64,000 nt of DNA from Empedobacter falsenii (GCF_013488205.1 NZ_CP040908.1:651501-715500), one strand, 5' to 3'. Shown: positions 9,428-20,696, numbered from the stretch's first letter. Notes: generated by a model from the letters alone, not told the origin. Made by a program: numbers and translations.

Positions 9428-10378
9428 ATGACATTAGTACAATTACAATATGTGCTGGCAGTGGCTGAGCATAAGAACTTTACAATTGCTGCTGATAAAT
9501 CCTTTGTAACTCAACCAACATTGAGTATGCAGATTCAGAAATTGGAAAAAGAATTGAATATTGATATTTTCGATAGAACATCGCATCCAATCAAAATCAC
9601 TCAAATTGGAGAGAAAATTGTTGCGCAAGCAAAAACAATTTTAATGGAAGCTAACCGAATGAAACACTTGGTAAACGAAGAAAAAGGTTTATTAGAAGGT
9701 GATTTCATTATTGGTGTTATTCCTACTGTTTTACCTTCTTTGGTACCTTTATTTTATAAAACATTTCAGAAAAATAATCCGAAATCAAATCTTATTATCA
9801 AAGAATTGCAAACGGATAAAATTATAAAAGGAATAAAAGATGGTTCGTTGGATTTTGGAATTGTGGTTTCGCCACTTTTCGAGGATCAAATTATCGAAAA
9901 ACCGCTTTATTATGAGCCATTGGTAGCTTATGTACCAAACGGGCATCGCTTATCTGACAAAGATAAAATCAATGAAGATGATTTAAACACTTCTGATTTA
10001 TTAATCTTGCAAGAAGGACATTGTTTCAGAAATAATGTGTTGGCTTTATGTGATACTTCTAATCTGAAAAATCGTCCGATTAAGTTAGATTCAGGAAGTT
10101 TTGAAGCTTTAGTTAAATTAGCAAATGATGGCTATGGAATGACTTTGTTGCCTGCTTTGGTTGCAGATGATTTGCCACAAGAATATAAGAAATTTGTCAA
10201 AAACTTTGAGTCGCCAGTTCCAACGCGTGAAGTTTCGTTGATTTTTCATCAATCTCAATTGAGAGATTCTTTCGAAAAAGAATTAATCAATACAATTCAA
10301 AGTATTTTGAGAGGAAAAATATTCTTAGAAAAAGATCAAAAATTAGATTCGAATATGGTTTCTTTACCAAAAAAATAA
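9428..10378 (+). CDS. oxyR: LysR-type peroxide sensor OxyR
   Basis: 316-residue LysR-family activator of peroxide defence. The N-terminal winged helix is QLQYVLAVAEHKNFTIAADK followed by a substrate-binding fold. The segment GHCFRNNVLALC near residues 195-206 keeps both redox cysteines with the spacing of Escherichia coli OxyR Cys199 and Cys208, which supports a disulfide switch rather than another LysR function. ATG 9428 (MTLVQLQYVLAV) is preferred over the upstream start at 9383, which adds a 15-residue tail absent from the family. Monocistronic with a terminator. Confidence 0.9.
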   Translation: MTLVQLQYVLAVAEHKNFTIAADKSFVTQPTLSMQIQKLEKELNIDIFDRTSHPIKITQIGEKIVAQAKTILMEANRMKHLVNEEKGLLEGDFIIGVIPTVLPSLVPLFYKTFQKNNPKSNLIIKELQTDKIIKGIKDGSLDFGIVVSPLFEDQIIEKPLYYEPLVAYVPNGHRLSDKDKINEDDLNTSDLLILQEGHCFRNNVLALCDTSNLKNRPIKLDSGSFEALVKLANDGYGMTLLPALVADDLPQEYKKFVKNFESPVPTREVSLIFHQSQLRDSFEKELINTIQSILRGKIFLEKDQKLDSNMVSLPKK

Positions 10379-10383
10379 AAACA

Positions 10384-10422
10384 AAAAACGACTCAAAATT
10401 AAATTTTGAGTCGTTTTTTTTT
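10384..10422. terminator. bidirectional terminator between oxyR and exchanger
   Basis: Long perfect stem around ACGACTCAAAATT / AATTTTGAGTCGT flanked by A and T runs; serves the convergent genes. Confidence 0.85.
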
Positions 10423-10439
10423 ATGTCTTTTAATTTCCT

Positions 10440-11558
10440 TTATGGAACTATTGTAGTAAATAAATACGTGGCAAAAAGTGTTAATAAAACAATTCCTTGC
10501 TGAATATTTGTTCGACCAGAATTTAATGATAAATAAACGGTGAACAAGGATAACACTAATAAGATAGATGATTTTGCGTCGATTCCTAATGTAACTTCCA
10601 ATCCTGTGAAATAACAAACAATTGCTACGGCAGGGATCGTTAATCCAATTGAAGCTAATGCAGAACCTAAAGCCAAGTTAAGACTTGTTTGTAAACGGTC
10701 TTGTTTTGCGGCTTTATATGCGGCTAAACCTTCTGGTAATAAGATAACTCCGGCAATTATAATTCCCACCAATGATTTTGGAGCGCCTAAATCCATCACA
10801 ATTGTTTCGATGGTTGGCGATAATTTTTTTGATAACAAAACAACTGCACACAAAGCAACTAATAATAAAACCAAACTAGAAATTGTTGTAAGTAAATTTG
10901 GTTTTTCGACATGCAATTCTGATGTCACATTATCTTTGCTACTTTGTGGTAAGAAATAATCACGGTGACGAATGGTTTGGACAGAAATAAATCCGCCATA
11001 TAAAATCAACGAAATAATTGCGACAAAAATTAATTGACTTGTCGAAAATTCTCCTCCTTTTTCTGAAGTTAAAAAATTAGGTAAAACTAAGGTTAATATA
11101 GATATTGCAACTAAAGTAATTAAAGCAGTTGAAACACCTTGTTTGATGAAATTTTGTTCTCTATAACGAACTCCTCCAGCCAATAAACAGATTCCGATAA
11201 TTCCGGTAAGAATGATCATTACAGCAGCAAAAACGGTATCTCTTGCCAAAACAGAAGGGAAGCCGGTAGGTTCGGACATCATTAATGAAACAATTAGCGA
11301 AACTTCTATAACTGTAATAGCTAAAGCCAATATAATGGTTCCGAAAGGCTCTCCAACTTTATGCGCTACAACTTCTGCGTGATGTACAGCTGATAAAACG
11401 GCTGAAATTAAAATGATTCCTAAGACTCCAGAAAACCACATCTGACCTTTAAATCCTTCGGCTATAGTTAGTGAAAATATGGCAAGAATGGGACAGATGA
11501 TTGTCCAATATGGTAAAGCTAAATTGAATTTTTTTGAAAGAAAATTATCTACATGCAT
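10440..11558 (-). CDS. ChaA-like Ca2+/H+ (cation/proton) exchanger
   Basis: 372-residue membrane protein with about ten transmembrane segments and the two-fold alpha-repeat architecture of the CaCA superfamily. The first repeat contains HHAEVVAHKVGEPFGTIILALAITVIEVSLI, with the acidic residue expected for cation binding; the second contains LLPEGLAAYKAAKQDRLQTSLNLALGSALASIGLTIPA. It resembles ChaA (COG0387). A metal-responsive-looking operator region lies upstream. Ion specificity is not provable here. Confidence 0.85.
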   Translation of the reverse strand: MHVDNFLSKKFNLALPYWTIICPILAIFSLTIAEGFKGQMWFSGVLGIILISAVLSAVHHAEVVAHKVGEPFGTIILALAITVIEVSLIVSLMMSEPTGFPSVLARDTVFAAVMIILTGIIGICLLAGGVRYREQNFIKQGVSTALITLVAISILTLVLPNFLTSEKGGEFSTSQLIFVAIISLILYGGFISVQTIRHRDYFLPQSSKDNVTSELHVEKPNLLTTISSLVLLLVALCAVVLLSKKLSPTIETIVMDLGAPKSLVGIIIAGVILLPEGLAAYKAAKQDRLQTSLNLALGSALASIGLTIPAVAIVCYFTGLEVTLGIDAKSSILLVLSLFTVYLSLNSGRTNIQQGIVLLTLFATYLFTTIVP

Positions 11559-11601
11559 TAATTATGAGGTTTTGGATTTTCACAAATTTAATAAATAATA
11601 T

Positions 11602-11720
11602 TGATAATTATTATGTATAATTATCATAAATAGTAATAATTATAACATTTAATTATCATAAATATTAATAGTTATTTCAATAATTGAGTAAAAATAAACT
11701 TTTTAACTAATGATTATCAT
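11602..11720. promoter_or_regulatory. Fur-like operator cluster between exchanger and DUF3817 genes
   Basis: A perfect 10-base inverted repeat, TGATAATTAT (11602-11611) and ATAATTATCA (11617-11626), is followed by further TTATCAT half sites at 11653-11659 and in ATGATTATCAT (11710-11720), itself a 5-1-5 palindrome. The motif family resembles Fur/PerR boxes. The cluster lies between two divergent genes and close to both starts. Confidence 0.5.
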
Positions 11721-11742
11721 ACCTCTACTATCAATAAACGAT

Positions 11743-11750
11743 TAAATTTG
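11743..11750 (+). promoter_or_regulatory. -7 element before DUF3817 gene
   Basis: TAAATTTG ends four bases before the ATG at 11755. If it is used, the mRNA would be nearly leaderless. Confidence 0.4.
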
Positions 11751-11754
11751 CAAA

Positions 11755-12066
11755 ATGTTAAACGTATCTGACGAAAAGTTAAAAAAATGGTTTAGCACAT
11801 CATGTGTGTGGGAAACGATAAGTTGTACGCTCTTATTTTTGGTCGCAATGCCAATAAAATATCAATTCGATTATGTGTTGCCAATGCCATTTGCTGGTTG
11901 TTTTCACGGTTTTTGGTTTACAGCTTACTTGATTTTACTTTTTAGAGTTAGAAGAATATATAAATGGGACGACGAAGACTTTATCATTTATGTGATGTAC
12001 GCATTTATTCCGTTTGCAACTTTAGCGGTACATAAAGTAATAAAAGAGGATAAAAATAATAGATAA
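11755..12066 (+). CDS. DUF3817 small membrane protein
   Basis: 103 residues with three predicted transmembrane helices. The pattern ...PIKYQFDYVLPMPFAGCFHGFWFTAYLILLF is the core of DUF3817 (YdzA-like) integral membrane proteins, whose function is unknown. It is divergent from the cation exchanger across the Fur-like operator cluster and is followed by a strong terminator. Confidence 0.8.
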   Translation: MLNVSDEKLKKWFSTSCVWETISCTLLFLVAMPIKYQFDYVLPMPFAGCFHGFWFTAYLILLFRVRRIYKWDDEDFIIYVMYAFIPFATLAVHKVIKEDKNNR

Positions 12067-12069
12067 ATT

Positions 12070-12100
12070 AAAAAACGGTTTCTTTTTGAAACCGTTTTTT
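12070..12100. terminator. bidirectional terminator
   Basis: Stem AAAACGGTTTC / GAAACCGTTTT with A and T runs. It ends the DUF3817 gene. On the other strand it lies directly after the stop codon of the interrupted HTH gene, as expected for its original terminator. Confidence 0.85.
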
Positions 12101-12124
12101 AATACCCATATATTTTGCGCCATT

Positions 12125-13599
<1,475 letters not shown>

Positions 13600-13885
13600 C
13601 AGTGTTTCGACTGATTTTAAATTTATCAGCAGTATACGTATTGGTATAATTATTTTTTTGCTGAAATTTTAAAATTTCTAGAACAGAATTCAAATCATAA
13701 GATTTATGCTTTTGATTTTCGGCTGTTTTGTTAGCATTTAAGATTTCTGAAACTTTTATAACATCCAAGACATTCATATTCTTTTTTAACAATTTTTTTG
13801 TCTGTTCAGTTTTTTCAGGGAAATTACGTTTGATAATGTCTTGATAGATTTTTTGGTAGTTTGGTTTTTCCATAATGAGTAAGAT

Positions 13886-14314
13886 TTAATTTTGTGGTAG
13901 GTATTTTTTTATCCAATTATGAATGGTATTTTTAGGGATATTGTATTCATTCGAAATTTCTTGAATTTTCTTTTTTTCTTCAGTGTATAAATTCAATACA
14001 AAATCTATAATCTCTTTTGTATACACACTTTTGCGATAATTTGGTAAAACAGAGCTTTTAGGGGATGTTGAAGTTGCGGCGTTTTTTCCAACAGGAGCAA
14101 ATAAAATAATGTGCTGCGTATAAATTCTAAAAAAATCATATTCCAACAACTTCGACCATTTTAATAAATCGTCTGTTTGTATACTTTTACTTAAATATTG
14201 AGCATTAATTTCTTTTTCAGAATAAGTTTTGAAGAAACTTTTGATACGGGATATATCAATTCCAAGTTCGTCGACTCTTTTTTTGATTAAAGAGCCTATG
14301 TGAATATCTTTCAT
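13886..14314 (-). CDS. helix-turn-helix protein, paired with the broken HTH gene
   Basis: 142 residues. The N-terminal part (IGSLIKKRVDELGIDISRIKSFFKTYSEKEINAQYLSKS) looks like a helical DNA-binding or dimerisation region. The C-terminus IQEISNEYNIPKNTIHNWIKKYL is a clear helix-turn-helix of the homeodomain-like transposase type. The downstream gene has the same kind of C-terminal HTH (SRNTVAKWRKIY). Such pairs are seen in flavobacterial genomes without known function. The partner gene is now broken. Confidence 0.65.
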   Translation of the reverse strand: MKDIHIGSLIKKRVDELGIDISRIKSFFKTYSEKEINAQYLSKSIQTDDLLKWSKLLEYDFFRIYTQHIILFAPVGKNAATSTSPKSSVLPNYRKSVYTKEIIDFVLNLYTEEKKKIQEISNEYNIPKNTIHNWIKKYLPQN

Positions 14315-14464
14315 AGGTAAGTAGGTTTTGAGTAATTGTAAATATAGTAAAACGAAATCAGTATTCCTATTAATTTTATCAAAAATAGAATGATTTTATG
14401 TACAAAAAGATCGTTTCGTTATATAGAATTTATTTTATAAATTTATGCGACTAAATTAAGTATA

Positions 14465-15667
14465 ATGATTATTCAACCAAGAACAAGAGGTTTTATTTGC
14501 ATTACGACTCATCCTGAGGGAACTGCAAAAAATGTTCACAATCAAATTGAGTACGTAAAATCAAAAAATATTTCAGCCGAAGGACCAAAAAAAGTATTGG
14601 TAATTGGAGCTTCGACAGGTTTTGGTCTGTCATCTCGTATTACAGCTGCTTTCGGATATAATGCTGCAACAATAGGTGTTTTCTTCGAAAAGCCTGCTGC
14701 GCCAAGAAAACCGGGGACTGCAGGTTGGTACAACACAGCTGCTTTTGAAAAAGAAGCGCAAGAAGCTGGTTTGTATGCAAAAAGTATTAATGGAGATGCT
14801 TTTTCTGATGAGATTAAACAACAAACGATTGATTTAATCAAACAAGATTTAGGTCAAGTAGATTTAGTGGTTTACAGTTTAGCTTCGCCACGTCGTACAC
14901 ACCCAAAAACAGGTGTTGCGTATTCATCAGTTCTTAAACCAATTGGAGAGCCATTTACAAATAAAACAGTAGATTTTCATACAGCAGAAGTAACAGATAT
15001 TACAATTGATCCGATTGAATCTCAAGAAGAAATTGATAATACAATTGCTGTAATGGGAGGTGAAGATTGGAAATTTTGGATGGAAGATTTGAAAGCTGCT
15101 GGTGTTTTAGCTGAAGGTGTAAAAACTGTTGCTTATTCTTACATCGGGCCAGAATTGACTCATAGAATCTACAAAGATGGATCGATTGGTATGGCTAAAA
15201 ATGATTTAGAAAAAACGGTTCCAGTTATCAACGAACTATTGTCAGATTTGAATGGTGTTTCTTACGTTTCTGTAAACAAAGCTTTGGTAACACAATCGAG
15301 TTCTGCGATTCCAGTTGTACCATTATATATTTCGTTATTGTACAAAGTAATGAAAGCAAAAGGAATTCATGAAGGTACAATAGAGCAAATGCAACGTTTG
15401 TTTGCAGAGCGTTTGTATACTGCAAACGGAGAAGTTCCTTTGGACGAAAATGGACGTATTCGTATCGATGATTTGGAAATGCGCGAAGATGTACAAAAAG
15501 AAGTAGATGATTTGTGGAAAATTGTAACTTCTGAGAACATCAAAGAAATTTCTGATATCAAAGGTTATCATGATGAATTCTTACAGTTGTTTGGATTTAG
15601 TTTTGATGAAATCGATTATGATGCTGATACAAACGAATTGGTTTCAGTTCCAAGTATTGCAGAATAA
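14465..15667 (+). CDS. fabV: trans-2-enoyl-ACP/CoA reductase FabV
   Basis: 400-residue NADH-dependent reductase of the last fatty acid elongation step. Start MIIQPRTRGFICITTHPEG, nucleotide loop VLVIGASTGFGLSSRI, and catalytic Y-x8-K in YKDGSIGMAK match FabV. This family is intrinsically tolerant of triclosan, unlike FabI; no fabI is seen in this window. Monocistronic with a strong terminator. Confidence 0.96.
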   Translation: MIIQPRTRGFICITTHPEGTAKNVHNQIEYVKSKNISAEGPKKVLVIGASTGFGLSSRITAAFGYNAATIGVFFEKPAAPRKPGTAGWYNTAAFEKEAQEAGLYAKSINGDAFSDEIKQQTIDLIKQDLGQVDLVVYSLASPRRTHPKTGVAYSSVLKPIGEPFTNKTVDFHTAEVTDITIDPIESQEEIDNTIAVMGGEDWKFWMEDLKAAGVLAEGVKTVAYSYIGPELTHRIYKDGSIGMAKNDLEKTVPVINELLSDLNGVSYVSVNKALVTQSSSAIPVVPLYISLLYKVMKAKGIHEGTIEQMQRLFAERLYTANGEVPLDENGRIRIDDLEMREDVQKEVDDLWKIVTSENIKEISDIKGYHDEFLQLFGFSFDEIDYDADTNELVSVPSIAE

Positions 15668-15690
15668 GAAGATCGTTTCAATAAAATAAT

Positions 15691-15727
15691 ACAAAACCTC
15701 GAAAATTATTTTCGAGGTTTTTTTTTG
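15691..15727 (+). terminator. terminator after fabV
   Basis: Stem AAACCTCGAAAA / TTTTCGAGGTTT followed by a T run. Confidence 0.85.
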
Positions 15728-15886
15728 TCTCAATAAAATAAGTGAAAAATAATTTTATTCGTATTTATTCGATTTATTGAATTTTGTTTTGTTAAAAATA
15801 TGAATCAATTTTTATGAATAATTTAAAAATATGGTTTAATAATAGTTTTAAATTGTATTATTATTAAATTTTAAGTTTTCTTTTAG

Positions 15887-15938
15887 AAATATATCCAAAA
15901 AATATGAAATTTATTTTTCAAATCTGAAAAATATATCC
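15887..15938. repeat. short direct repeat upstream of the permease gene
   Basis: AAATATATCC occurs at 15887-15896 and 15929-15938, 42 bases (about four helical turns) apart, in the otherwise featureless AT-rich leader 15728-15980. Possibly an operator; no other gene is seen in this stretch. Confidence 0.3.
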
Positions 15939-15980
15939 GAAACACTTTACATTTCATCAAGTTTTAACACATGTATTTTT

Positions 15981-17390
15981 ATGTCAATTTGGAAAATTAA
16001 ACCATTAGCGAAGCTAATAGAAGATTCGCAAGAAACGGAAGGTGGTTTAAAAAGATCTCTATCTTCTGGAGCCTTAGTTGCTTTGGGTATTGGCGCTATT
16101 ATTGGTGCCGGATTATTTAGTTTAACAGGTATTGCAGCAGCAGATCACGCTGGTCCAGCAGTTACTTTATCCTTTGTTTTAGCCGCAGTTGGTTGTGCTT
16201 TTGCAGGACTTTGTTATGCCGAATTTGCTTCGATGATTCCAGTTGCGGGAAGTGCTTACACGTATTCTTACGCAACAATGGGCGAATTTATTGCTTGGAT
16301 TATTGGTTGGGATTTGGTGTTAGAGTATGCATTGGCAGCAGCAACCGTAAGTGTGAGTTGGTCGGCATATGTTGATAAATTTTTGCAAGGAATTAACATT
16401 CATTTACCTCAAGAATTATTGCATGCTCCAGCTGATGGCGGAATGATAAATTTACCTGCAATCTTTATTGTGTGTTTATTATCATTAGTATTAATCAGAG
16501 GGACAAAAGAATCTGCGATTATTAATAATATTCTTGTTATTTTAAAGGTAAGTGTAGTAATTGTTTTTATTGTTTTAGGTTGGAGTCATATTAACCCTGA
16601 AAATCATATACCATTTATTCCTAAAAATATTCCAGGAACACAATTCGGAGGAATGCCAGGTATTGCAGCTGGTGCAGCAGTTGTTTTCTTTGCCTTTGTT
16701 GGTTTTGATGCGGTTTCTACAGCAGCACAGGAGGCTAAAAATCCACAAAAAGGAATGCCAATTGGTATCTTAGGATCGTTGGTGATTTGTACCATTTTAT
16801 ACGTATTATTTTCGTGGGTAATGACAGGTTTAGTACCATACGAAATCTTTAAAGGAGATGCTTCACCAGCAGCGACAGCATTTGCGGTAACAGGATATAC
16901 ATTTTTGCAAAGTGTATTGATTTTAGCAATTATCGCAGGATATACATCGGTTATATTAGTGATGTTATTAGGGCAAAGTCGCGTATTTTATAGCATGAGT
17001 AATGACGGATTGTTACCTTCTTTCTTTTCAGATGTTCACAAAAAATTTCATACACCTTGGAAAACCAATTTATTCTTTTTGGTTTTTGTTAGCATTTTTG
17101 CAGGTTTTGTACCAATCAAAGATTTAGGTCATATGGTAAGTATTGGAACTTTATTTGCTTTTACTTTAGTTTGTATTGGAATTATTGTGATGCGTAGAAA
17201 AATGCCAAATGCTGAGCGTAAGTTTAAAGTTCCATTTGTTCCTCTAGTTCCAATTTTAGGAATTATTGTTTGTGTTTATTTAATGACATCTTTGACAATG
17301 GAAAGTTGGTGGAGACTTTTGATTTGGTTAGTAATCGGAATTTGTATTTACTTTTTCTACGGAAAACAACATAGTAAGGTTGATGATTAG
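15981..17390 (+). CDS. APC-family amino acid permease
   Basis: 469 residues, about twelve transmembrane helices. The first helix has the substrate-binding glycine motif ALGIGAIIGAGLFSLTG, and AAQEAKNPQKGMPIGILGSL is the conserved loop after helix 6 of the cationic amino acid (CAT/YfnA-like) branch. It would import amino acids by proton symport at the inner membrane; the exact substrate is inferred only by family. Its long AT-rich leader carries a short direct repeat. Confidence 0.9.
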   Translation: MSIWKIKPLAKLIEDSQETEGGLKRSLSSGALVALGIGAIIGAGLFSLTGIAAADHAGPAVTLSFVLAAVGCAFAGLCYAEFASMIPVAGSAYTYSYATMGEFIAWIIGWDLVLEYALAAATVSVSWSAYVDKFLQGINIHLPQELLHAPADGGMINLPAIFIVCLLSLVLIRGTKESAIINNILVILKVSVVIVFIVLGWSHINPENHIPFIPKNIPGTQFGGMPGIAAGAAVVFFAFVGFDAVSTAAQEAKNPQKGMPIGILGSLVICTILYVLFSWVMTGLVPYEIFKGDASPAATAFAVTGYTFLQSVLILAIIAGYTSVILVMLLGQSRVFYSMSNDGLLPSFFSDVHKKFHTPWKTNLFFLVFVSIFAGFVPIKDLGHMVSIGTLFAFTLVCIGIIVMRRKMPNAERKFKVPFVPLVPILGIIVCVYLMTSLTMESWWRLLIWLVIGICIYFFYGKQHSKVDD

Positions 17391-17415
17391 GAAATCATCA
17401 TTTTGAGTTTTTTAG

Positions 17416-17507
17416 AAATCCTTTGTCTTTTTAGATGAAGGATTTTTTGTGTTGATGTAAAACAAAAAAAGCTTGAACAAATGTTCAAGCTTTCAGCGGG
17501 CTGAAAG
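17416..17507 (+). terminator. terminator hairpins after the permease
   Basis: Three hairpins lie in a gene-free region. AAATCCTTTGTC / GATGAAGGATTT with a T run (17416-17447) is the likely permease terminator. AAAGCTTGAACA / TGTTCAAGCTTT follows at 17468-17493, and CTTTCAG / CTGAAAG at 17490-17507 overlaps it, so the last two could be alternative folds. Confidence 0.6.
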
Positions 17508-17626
17508 GTACTTCAGTCGAACATTTGATGTCGTTTTTGACGTTTTTAAATAAACTTTGATTTTCAGATTTTCAAAAAAAATATTCTATAAAATAGAATG
17601 AAGAAAATGATATGATTCAAGAATAA

Positions 17627-17672
17627 ATAAAAAATGGTACTCTTTGTATTTCAAAGGTACCATTTGTCATTG
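17627..17672. repeat. 46-base hairpin repeat, left copy (flanks R-M island)
   Basis: 43 of 46 bases match 25800-25845. It folds as AATGGTAC-t-CTTTG / CAAAG-GTACCATT with a five-base loop; two of the three differences are in the loop. It lies about 60 bases beyond the hsdR stop, so it could also terminate the R-M operon. Confidence 0.75.
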
Positions 17673-17732
17673 TGAGCTATAAAGATACCTCCGTCGGATT
17701 CTTAATTTTGTTATTGGGTAATTGTAAAAAGA

Positions 17733-20612
17733 TCAATCCCCCACAATGCCAATCACAAAAGTATCGATAAAGTCTTTTATTTTATTTAAAATACGATCAC
17801 CCGTTTCTTTAAATTTCAAAACACTTGGCTTACCATCTTTTCGAAGACTTAAAAGCTCATCACGTAGTGGCTCTCGTTCGGTAAAGAGATAGTTTTCAAT
17901 TAGTTTTTCAGTTTTTTCGAAATATAAATTTTCATCATTCACCAATTCTTGCATAGCCTTTTCTTGTTCGATATTCCAGAATTTTTCAAACTCTTCTGGA
18001 ATACTATCTGAATCTTCAATGTGAGGTAAACTTTCCTGAATAAACTTTTCAATCAATTCTCTTTTACTCCTCAAAGAAACTTCAGTATTCAACAAATTAA
18101 AAATATCTTTTTCGATACTTTCCTTGTCTTTTGCACCGTGTTTCGAACTAAATTTTATAAGCAATTGCAAGATATAGGTAACATTAATCGTATCACGACG
18201 TATCAATTCCAATTCGAAATCGATATCATTAAGAATCGAAGTTTTTTGAACGTCCGTTTTTAGATTGATTGAATCTTTTAAATCTTGATATTTACTACTA
18301 TATCCGTTGAAAAGGTCTTGATTTAAAGCTAAATCATCCCAAGTAAATTCGGAATAATGCCCCATCTTTTTCAATAAGCGCATTAAATCTCTAAATGACT
18401 TAATAAACTCTAATTGTTCTTCTTCGCTGTACAATTTATCTACGGAATTCACTTTTGGCGCAATGCTCATAAGCTTGCCAACAGCCATGTTAAATTGTTC
18501 GACATACTTCTCATATGGTTCCACAATAATTTCGGCAACGGCTTCTTTATTACTGAATAATGCAATGGCTTCGTCTGTCTTATCTTTCAAGTTTCGGAAA
18601 CAAACAATATTTCCTTGCGTTTTATTTTTATCCAAAATACGATTGGTACGGCTAAAAGCTTGAATCAAACCATGAAATTGCAAATTTTTATCAACATACA
18701 ACGTGTTCAAATTTTTACTATCATACCCCGTCAAAAACATATTGGCAACCAATAAAATATCGGCTTCTGGTTTGGGATGTTTTGACTTTTTTGCAACTGC
18801 ATTGTAATAATTATAAAAACCTTCGGTGTCTTTTATGCTCTGTTTCTCTCCAAATAATTCATTGAAATCTTCTACATATTTTTCCAACAATTCCCTACGA
18901 TGCGGAATAACACGTGTTCCATATTCTGCTTGTGGTTCTGCAGCAACATTGAGTTGTACTGCAACGCGCTCTTCCATTTCTTCCTCATTCTGAGCGTAAC
19001 TAAAAATCGTAGTCACTTTCAAATTATGTTCGCCATTTAGCTTTTTACGCTTGAAAATTTCATAGTATTGAATAACCGAATCAATATCCTGCACACACAT
19101 CATCGCACAAAAATTTCTACTTTGCGTCTTCTGATCGTGATATTGAATAATGTAATCAACAATAGCTTCTTTGCGTTCGGGAGCTTCGTAAACTTCGGTT
19201 TCGTTGATTTGCTCTACTTTCAAATCGACAATATGCTTTTTCTGCTTGAAAGTTTGAACATATTCCACTGAAAACTTCAATACATTTTCGTCTCGAATGG
19301 CATCTGTAATCACATATTTGTGCAAGCATTTTCCAAATAAACTTGCTGTGGTTTTCATGCCATCGGAATTCTTTTCAAGAATAGGCGTTCCCGTAAATCC
19401 AAACAACTGAATATTTCTAAAATAACCAACGATATTTTTATGTGTATCACCAAATTGCGAACGATGGCATTCATCAAAAATAAAAACCATTCTTTCATCC
19501 TGAATCGGCTTCATTTTCGAAATGTTTCTACCCGAAATTGCATTATTTAATTTCTGAATCGTTGTAACAATAATGCGAACATTGGGGTCTTTGAATTTTT
19601 GAATAAGATCATCCGTATTCGTCGCAGAACTTACTGAGCCTTTGCTAAATGTGTCGTATTCACGATTGGTTTGATAATCCAAATCTTTTCTATCCACCAC
19701 AAAAACCACTTTTTTAATGGCTGGAATGTTAGACAAAATCTGACTAGCTTTAAAACTAGTCAATGTTTTACCACTTCCTGTCGTATGCCAGATATAACCG
19801 TTCTTTTCGATATTGTAACCGTTCAGAATTTCGTTTTCTTTTACCTTTTTAATGATACTTTCAACCGCATAATATTGGTACGGACGAAGCACCATTAAGG
19901 CTTTCGCAGTTTCATTAAGAACAATATACTTGCAAATCATTTTACTTACATGACAAGGCTCCAAAAACGTATCGGCAAATTCTGTAATAAGATTATTTAA
20001 TGGATTATTCTGCTCATCTGTCCAATGAAAAGTCTGCAAAAATTCTTGTGGATGAGAACCAAAGTTGCTGAAATATTTGGTGTTCACGCCATTGCTTATA
20101 ATAAACAATTGCACAAAGTGAAACAATCCTTTTCCCGCACCAAAACTGTGTTTTTGATAACGGTTAATTTGGTTAAACGCTTCTTTCATTTCCAAACCGC
20201 GTCGTTTCAATTCAATTTGCACCAGAGGCAAGCCGTTAATTAATAAAGTAACATCGTAACGATTTTCGTATTTTCCATCTTGTGTAATTTGATTGGTAAC
20301 TTGATATTCATTTTGGCACCAATGCTCAACATTTAGAAATTCAAAATACAAATTATCGCCATTATCACGGATAATATGATGTTTCTTTTCTCGTAATGTT
20401 TTCGCTTTTTCAAACACAGAACCTTTAGTAAGAATGTTCAATACCTTTTCAAATTCACTGCCCGAAAATTGGATATGATTATGTTTCTCTAACTGTGATT
20501 TCAAATTTGACTCTAAAGCTTTTTCATCTTTAATGCTCACATATTTATATCCCAATTTTTGTAATTGTGAGACAAATTGTTCTTCTAATATTTGCTCGGA
20601 TTGTTTGCTCAA
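17733..20612 (-). CDS. hsdR: type I restriction enzyme, R subunit
   Basis: 959-residue DNA-translocating endonuclease subunit. In order: PD-ExK nuclease elements (RYDVTLLINGLPLVQIELKRRG near residues 118-139), Walker A TTGSGKTLTSFKA, DECH box FIFDECHRSQFG, motif III GFTGTPI, and helicase motif VI AFSRTNRI, then an alpha-helical C-terminus. With HsdM and HsdS it would cut unmodified DNA far from the recognition site. It is the last gene of the minus-strand operon, separated from hsdM/hsdS by the recombinase and silent hsdS. Confidence 0.95.
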   Translation of the reverse strand: MSKQSEQILEEQFVSQLQKLGYKYVSIKDEKALESNLKSQLEKHNHIQFSGSEFEKVLNILTKGSVFEKAKTLREKKHHIIRDNGDNLYFEFLNVEHWCQNEYQVTNQITQDGKYENRYDVTLLINGLPLVQIELKRRGLEMKEAFNQINRYQKHSFGAGKGLFHFVQLFIISNGVNTKYFSNFGSHPQEFLQTFHWTDEQNNPLNNLITEFADTFLEPCHVSKMICKYIVLNETAKALMVLRPYQYYAVESIIKKVKENEILNGYNIEKNGYIWHTTGSGKTLTSFKASQILSNIPAIKKVVFVVDRKDLDYQTNREYDTFSKGSVSSATNTDDLIQKFKDPNVRIIVTTIQKLNNAISGRNISKMKPIQDERMVFIFDECHRSQFGDTHKNIVGYFRNIQLFGFTGTPILEKNSDGMKTTASLFGKCLHKYVITDAIRDENVLKFSVEYVQTFKQKKHIVDLKVEQINETEVYEAPERKEAIVDYIIQYHDQKTQSRNFCAMMCVQDIDSVIQYYEIFKRKKLNGEHNLKVTTIFSYAQNEEEMEERVAVQLNVAAEPQAEYGTRVIPHRRELLEKYVEDFNELFGEKQSIKDTEGFYNYYNAVAKKSKHPKPEADILLVANMFLTGYDSKNLNTLYVDKNLQFHGLIQAFSRTNRILDKNKTQGNIVCFRNLKDKTDEAIALFSNKEAVAEIIVEPYEKYVEQFNMAVGKLMSIAPKVNSVDKLYSEEEQLEFIKSFRDLMRLLKKMGHYSEFTWDDLALNQDLFNGYSSKYQDLKDSINLKTDVQKTSILNDIDFELELIRRDTINVTYILQLLIKFSSKHGAKDKESIEKDIFNLLNTEVSLRSKRELIEKFIQESLPHIEDSDSIPEEFEKFWNIEQEKAMQELVNDENLYFEKTEKLIENYLFTEREPLRDELLSLRKDGKPSVLKFKETGDRILNKIKDFIDTFVIGIVGD

Positions 20613-20696
20613 AATAATTATGAATTAAGAGTTTATTTGGTTCTTTTAGTATATAGACAAATCTAATAAATAATCTCCTAATTCATAATCTAAAAT

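Noticed and set aside
17416-17672. CRISPR-like array of hairpins
   Set aside because: The hairpins differ in sequence and no regularly spaced repeat-spacer units occur; no CRISPR array was seen in the window.
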